A stretch of DNA of 8,272 nt from an uncultured Sphingomonadaceae bacterium (GTDB lineage Bacteria; Pseudomonadota; Alphaproteobacteria; Sphingomonadales; Sphingomonadaceae), in contig CAMLKX010000081.1 of NCBI GenBank assembly GCA_946480515.1, forward strand, positions 1-8,272. Direction: 5' to 3'. This document shows, piece after piece, positions 6,714-8,272 of this stretch. The notes below the pieces were generated by a model that saw nothing but the letters and a program-made list of their open reading frames with translations, had not been told where the DNA came from and made no database searches. The position numbers were made by a program, and so were the translations under genes. Each line of letters starts with the position of its first letter. The stretch's first letter is position 1.

Positions 6714-7124
6714 TCAATCGAGCGTGATCCGGCCACGCCCACGCTTCACCTCCCCGCGCTGCACCTTCTGTTCGACACGTTTCGCCTTTGCGGAACGGCT
6801 CGGACGGGTAGGCCGGCGCTTGGCCTGCGTGTGATGCGCGGCGGCAAGCATCTCGGCGAGCCTCGCCCGCGCATCGGCCCGATTTGCTTCCTGCGTCCGG
6901 TATCGCCGAGCGGTGAGCACCAATTCGCCACCTGCGGTGACGCGACTTCCAGCGATCGTTTTCAGCCGCTCGTAGGTCTGCGGCGAAAGCCCCAGCTTGA
7001 ACAGGTTCACCCGCAATTGGCACGCGGTGGCGACCTTGTTGACGTTCTGCCCGCCGGGACCGGTCGCGGCGAGAAAACGCTCGCTCAGCGCATCTTCCGG
7101 AATCTTCACCTCGTCAGGCCGCAT
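6714..7124 (-). CDS. arfB: Alternative ribosome-rescue factor, peptidyl-tRNA hydrolase ArfB
   Basis: ArfB (YaeJ) enters the A site of ribosomes stalled at the end of broken mRNAs and hydrolyses the peptidyl-tRNA, backing up trans-translation. The 136-residue product has the release-factor-like catalytic domain with GPGGQNVNK (GGQ at residues 24-26). It ends in a very basic tail (about 105-136) that, in the family, inserts into the empty mRNA channel. The length is typical and there is no stop-codon-recognition domain, which separates it from RF1 and RF2. I chose ATG 7122-7124 (MRPDEVKIPEDALSERF) because the family begins with this strand; the frame is open 25 codons further upstream but that overlaps the synthase gene. 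The start overlaps the end of the RluA-type gene by 11 bases, so the two are probably translationally coupled. Confidence 0.92.
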   Translation of the reverse strand: MRPDEVKIPEDALSERFLAATGPGGQNVNKVATACQLRVNLFKLGLSPQTYERLKTIAGSRVTAGGELVLTARRYRTQEANRADARARLAEMLAAAHHTQAKRRPTRPSRSAKAKRVEQKVQRGEVKRGRGRITLD

Positions 7125-7776
7125 CGCGCCATTCACCGAAATGCTCCGGCAAGGGGGCCGTGACGTCGATCGGCGGCTTGGTTGCCCGGGGGACGACAAG
7201 TCGGCTGGCGTGAAGCAACATCGGACCTATCCCGTCACCATAAATGGGGTCGCCCACAATCGCCGCGTCAAGGCCTTCCAAGGCATGAACCCGGATCTGG
7301 TGGGTTCGCCCAGTGCGTGGATGGAATTGCACCAGACTATGCGCGCCATTGGTGTGCAGCAGCGTCCATTCGGTCACCGCCACCTGCCCGGCGGGATCGC
7401 TCACCATCCGCCAGCCCCGTTCGCGGCTCGACACTTTTTTCAACGGCAGCTCGATCACGCCGGATGGTTGATTCAACGCGCCATCAACCACCGCGAGATA
7501 GAATTTCTCGACAAGCCCGGCCTCGAATGCCTGCTGAAACGCGGCCCTCGCCTTTGCCGTCCTCGCGAACAGCAGGCACCCCGACGTGTCCTGGTCCAGC
7601 CGGTGCATCGGCGTGGGTGGGCGCTGGAAACCGCAACTGAGCTCGCCGATCCGGCGCGCAATGCTGTCACCGCCGCGACGCGGCGCGTCCACCGGCAATC
7701 CAGCCGGCTTGGCGATCACGATTGCTTCGGCATCGATATAAAGAATTTGATCAACAAGGGTCACCTTCCGCTCCAT
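7114..7776 (-). CDS. RluA-family RNA pseudouridine synthase
   Basis: This enzyme isomerises specific uridines in rRNA or tRNA to pseudouridine. The 220-residue product has the conserved IVIAKPAGLPVDAP (19-32), the catalytic HRLDQDTSG (58-66, Asp61 as nucleophile), and the C-terminal blocks HPRTGRTHQIRVH and IVGDPIYG. There is no N-terminal S4 domain, so it resembles short RluA-type enzymes; the exact target cannot be read from the sequence. The start is uncertain. ATG 7774-7776 is chosen, but GTG 7762-7764 has a better Shine-Dalgarno (GGAG, 6 bases away) and would remove four residues. A GTG at 7849-7851 would add 25 residues unlike the family. It is divergent from ctrA and overlaps arfB downstream. 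Confidence 0.9.
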   Translation of the reverse strand: MERKVTLVDQILYIDAEAIVIAKPAGLPVDAPRRGGDSIARRIGELSCGFQRPPTPMHRLDQDTSGCLLFARTAKARAAFQQAFEAGLVEKFYLAVVDGALNQPSGVIELPLKKVSSRERGWRMVSDPAGQVAVTEWTLLHTNGAHSLVQFHPRTGRTHQIRVHALEGLDAAIVGDPIYGDGIGPMLLHASRLVVPRATKPPIDVTAPLPEHFGEWRDAA

Positions 7777-7856
7777 TGCCGGAGCAGCGCCGCGACGCAA
7801 CTGATTGAACTCGCAGGAACTGATGCGCGACAGCAACGATCTGGCAATCACTTGCT

Positions 7857-7872
7857 TTTACGCCTAATTAAC
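7857..7872 (+). promoter_or_regulatory. CtrA-box-like site upstream of ctrA
   Basis: TTTA, 7 bases, then TTAAC: one mismatch from the full CtrA binding box TTAA-N7-TTAAC. It lies about 94 bp upstream of the ctrA start, in the region shared with the divergent pseudouridine synthase gene. In Caulobacter CtrA regulates its own promoters through such boxes. The sequence is seen directly; binding is inferred. Confidence 0.5.
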
Positions 7873-7892
7873 CTTTTGCCTCCAGACCTCGA

Positions 7893-7900
7893 ATGGTTAA
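7893..7900 (+). promoter_or_regulatory. CtrA half-site upstream of ctrA
   Basis: ATGGTTAA is the exact reverse complement of TTAACCAT, a CtrA half-site motif. Together with the TTAACC at 7868-7873 it makes an inverted pair, TTAACC and GGTTAA, 21 bases apart. It lies about 65 bp before the ctrA start. Further downstream, AAGAGG (7920-7925) and CCTCTT (7935-7940) can form a 6-bp stem in the ctrA leader. Confidence 0.45.
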
Positions 7901-7965
7901 TGTTCGCTTCAGGCGGGTAAAGAGGTGGTAATTTCCTCTTCGCCGCGAAACAGGGGATGATCAAA

Positions 7966-8272
7966 ATGCGCGTGCTGCTGATCGAAGACGAGCCGACAAC
8001 AGCCAAGAGCATCGAGCTTATGCTCGGAACGGAAGGCTTCAATGTCTACACGACCGATCTTGGTGAAGAAGGCCTCGATCTGGGCAAGCTGTATGACTAT
8101 GATATCATCCTGCTCGATCTGAACCTGCCGGACATGCACGGTTACGACGTGCTGAAGAAATTGCGGGTGGCGAAGGTGGGCACTCCCGTCCTGATCCTCT
8201 CCGGCGTCGGTGAGATGGACAGCAAGGTGCGTGCCCTCGGGTTCGGCGCTGACGATTATGTCACCAAGCCGT
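7966..8272 (+). CDS. ctrA: Cell-cycle response regulator CtrA, receiver domain (cut by the right edge)
   Basis: CtrA is the OmpR-type master regulator of the alphaproteobacterial cell cycle, controlling division, motility and, in some species, replication initiation. It is phosphorylated through the CckA-ChpT relay. The 102 codons visible are nearly the whole receiver domain: acidic pocket IEDE (6-9), phosphoacceptor Asp51 in [11 protein letters not shown], the conserved LILSG (76-80, Ser79 at the switch position), and Lys101 in DDYVTKP. The start MRVLLIEDE and the block [14 protein letters not shown] are diagnostic for CtrA. ATG 7966-7968 is preceded by AGGGG 9 bases away. An in-frame ATG at 7957 sits directly on that Shine-Dalgarno and is unlikely. 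The DNA-binding domain is outside the window. Confidence 0.96.
   Translation, partial: MRVLLIEDEPTTAKSIELMLGTEGFNVYTTDLGEEGLDLGKLYDYDIILLDLNLPDMHGYDVLKKLRVAKVGTPVLILSGVGEMDSKVRALGFGADDYVTKP

Noticed and set aside
6698..6716. TGAGCT and AGCTCA hairpin across the convergent stops of usp and arfB, as a two-way terminator
   Set aside because: The stem is only 6 bp and has no T run on either side; too weak to call.
6997..7920. A 307-codon open frame on the plus strand opposite arfB and the pseudouridine synthase
   Set aside because: Antisense to two well-supported genes and runs through the ctrA control region; no recognisable domain.

Overview
The window is a GC-rich stretch of an alphaproteobacterial chromosome, most likely from a sphingomonad (Sphingomonas or a close relative). 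The main evidence is the start of a CtrA cell-cycle regulator that matches sphingomonad CtrA as I recall it, an alphaproteobacterial pyruvate dehydrogenase E2/E3 pair, and an S12 protein with arginine at residue 88, as expected for the naturally streptomycin-resistant ribosomes of sphingomonads. I see no mobile element, CRISPR array, tRNA or rRNA.

Layout: (1) 1-1784, minus strand, is the start of the str operon: a candidate promoter, a long structured leader, rpsL (S12), rpsG (S7) and the first 213 codons of fusA (EF-G), which runs off the left edge. Both intercistronic gaps hold a perfect 7-bp inverted repeat. (2) 1810-2875, minus strand, is a compact three-gene unit: Asn-rich lipoprotein, DUF3140 protein, cupin. 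It is coupled by two GTGA overlaps and preceded by a sequence resembling a general-stress sigma factor (EcfG) promoter. (3) 2892-6106, minus strand, is pdhC (E2), an unrecognised low-GC gene, then lpdA (E3). The E1 genes are not in the window. (4) 6247-6705, plus strand, is a divergently transcribed universal stress protein. (5) 6714-7776, minus strand, is an RluA-type pseudouridine synthase overlapping arfB, a ribosome-rescue peptidyl-tRNA hydrolase; arfB converges on the usp gene with an 8-bp gap. (6) 7857-8272, plus strand, is ctrA, cut by the right edge after codon 102, with CtrA-box-like sites upstream.

Most genes are conserved housekeeping genes: translation (S12, S7, EF-G, pseudouridylation, ribosome rescue), entry into the TCA cycle (E2/E3) and cell-cycle control (CtrA). 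The points most worth following up are the nested stem-loop in the rpsL leader, the foreign-looking gene lying in frame behind pdhC with one TAG between them, the putative stress operon with its EcfG-like promoter, and the CtrA-box arrangement at ctrA without any GANTC site.
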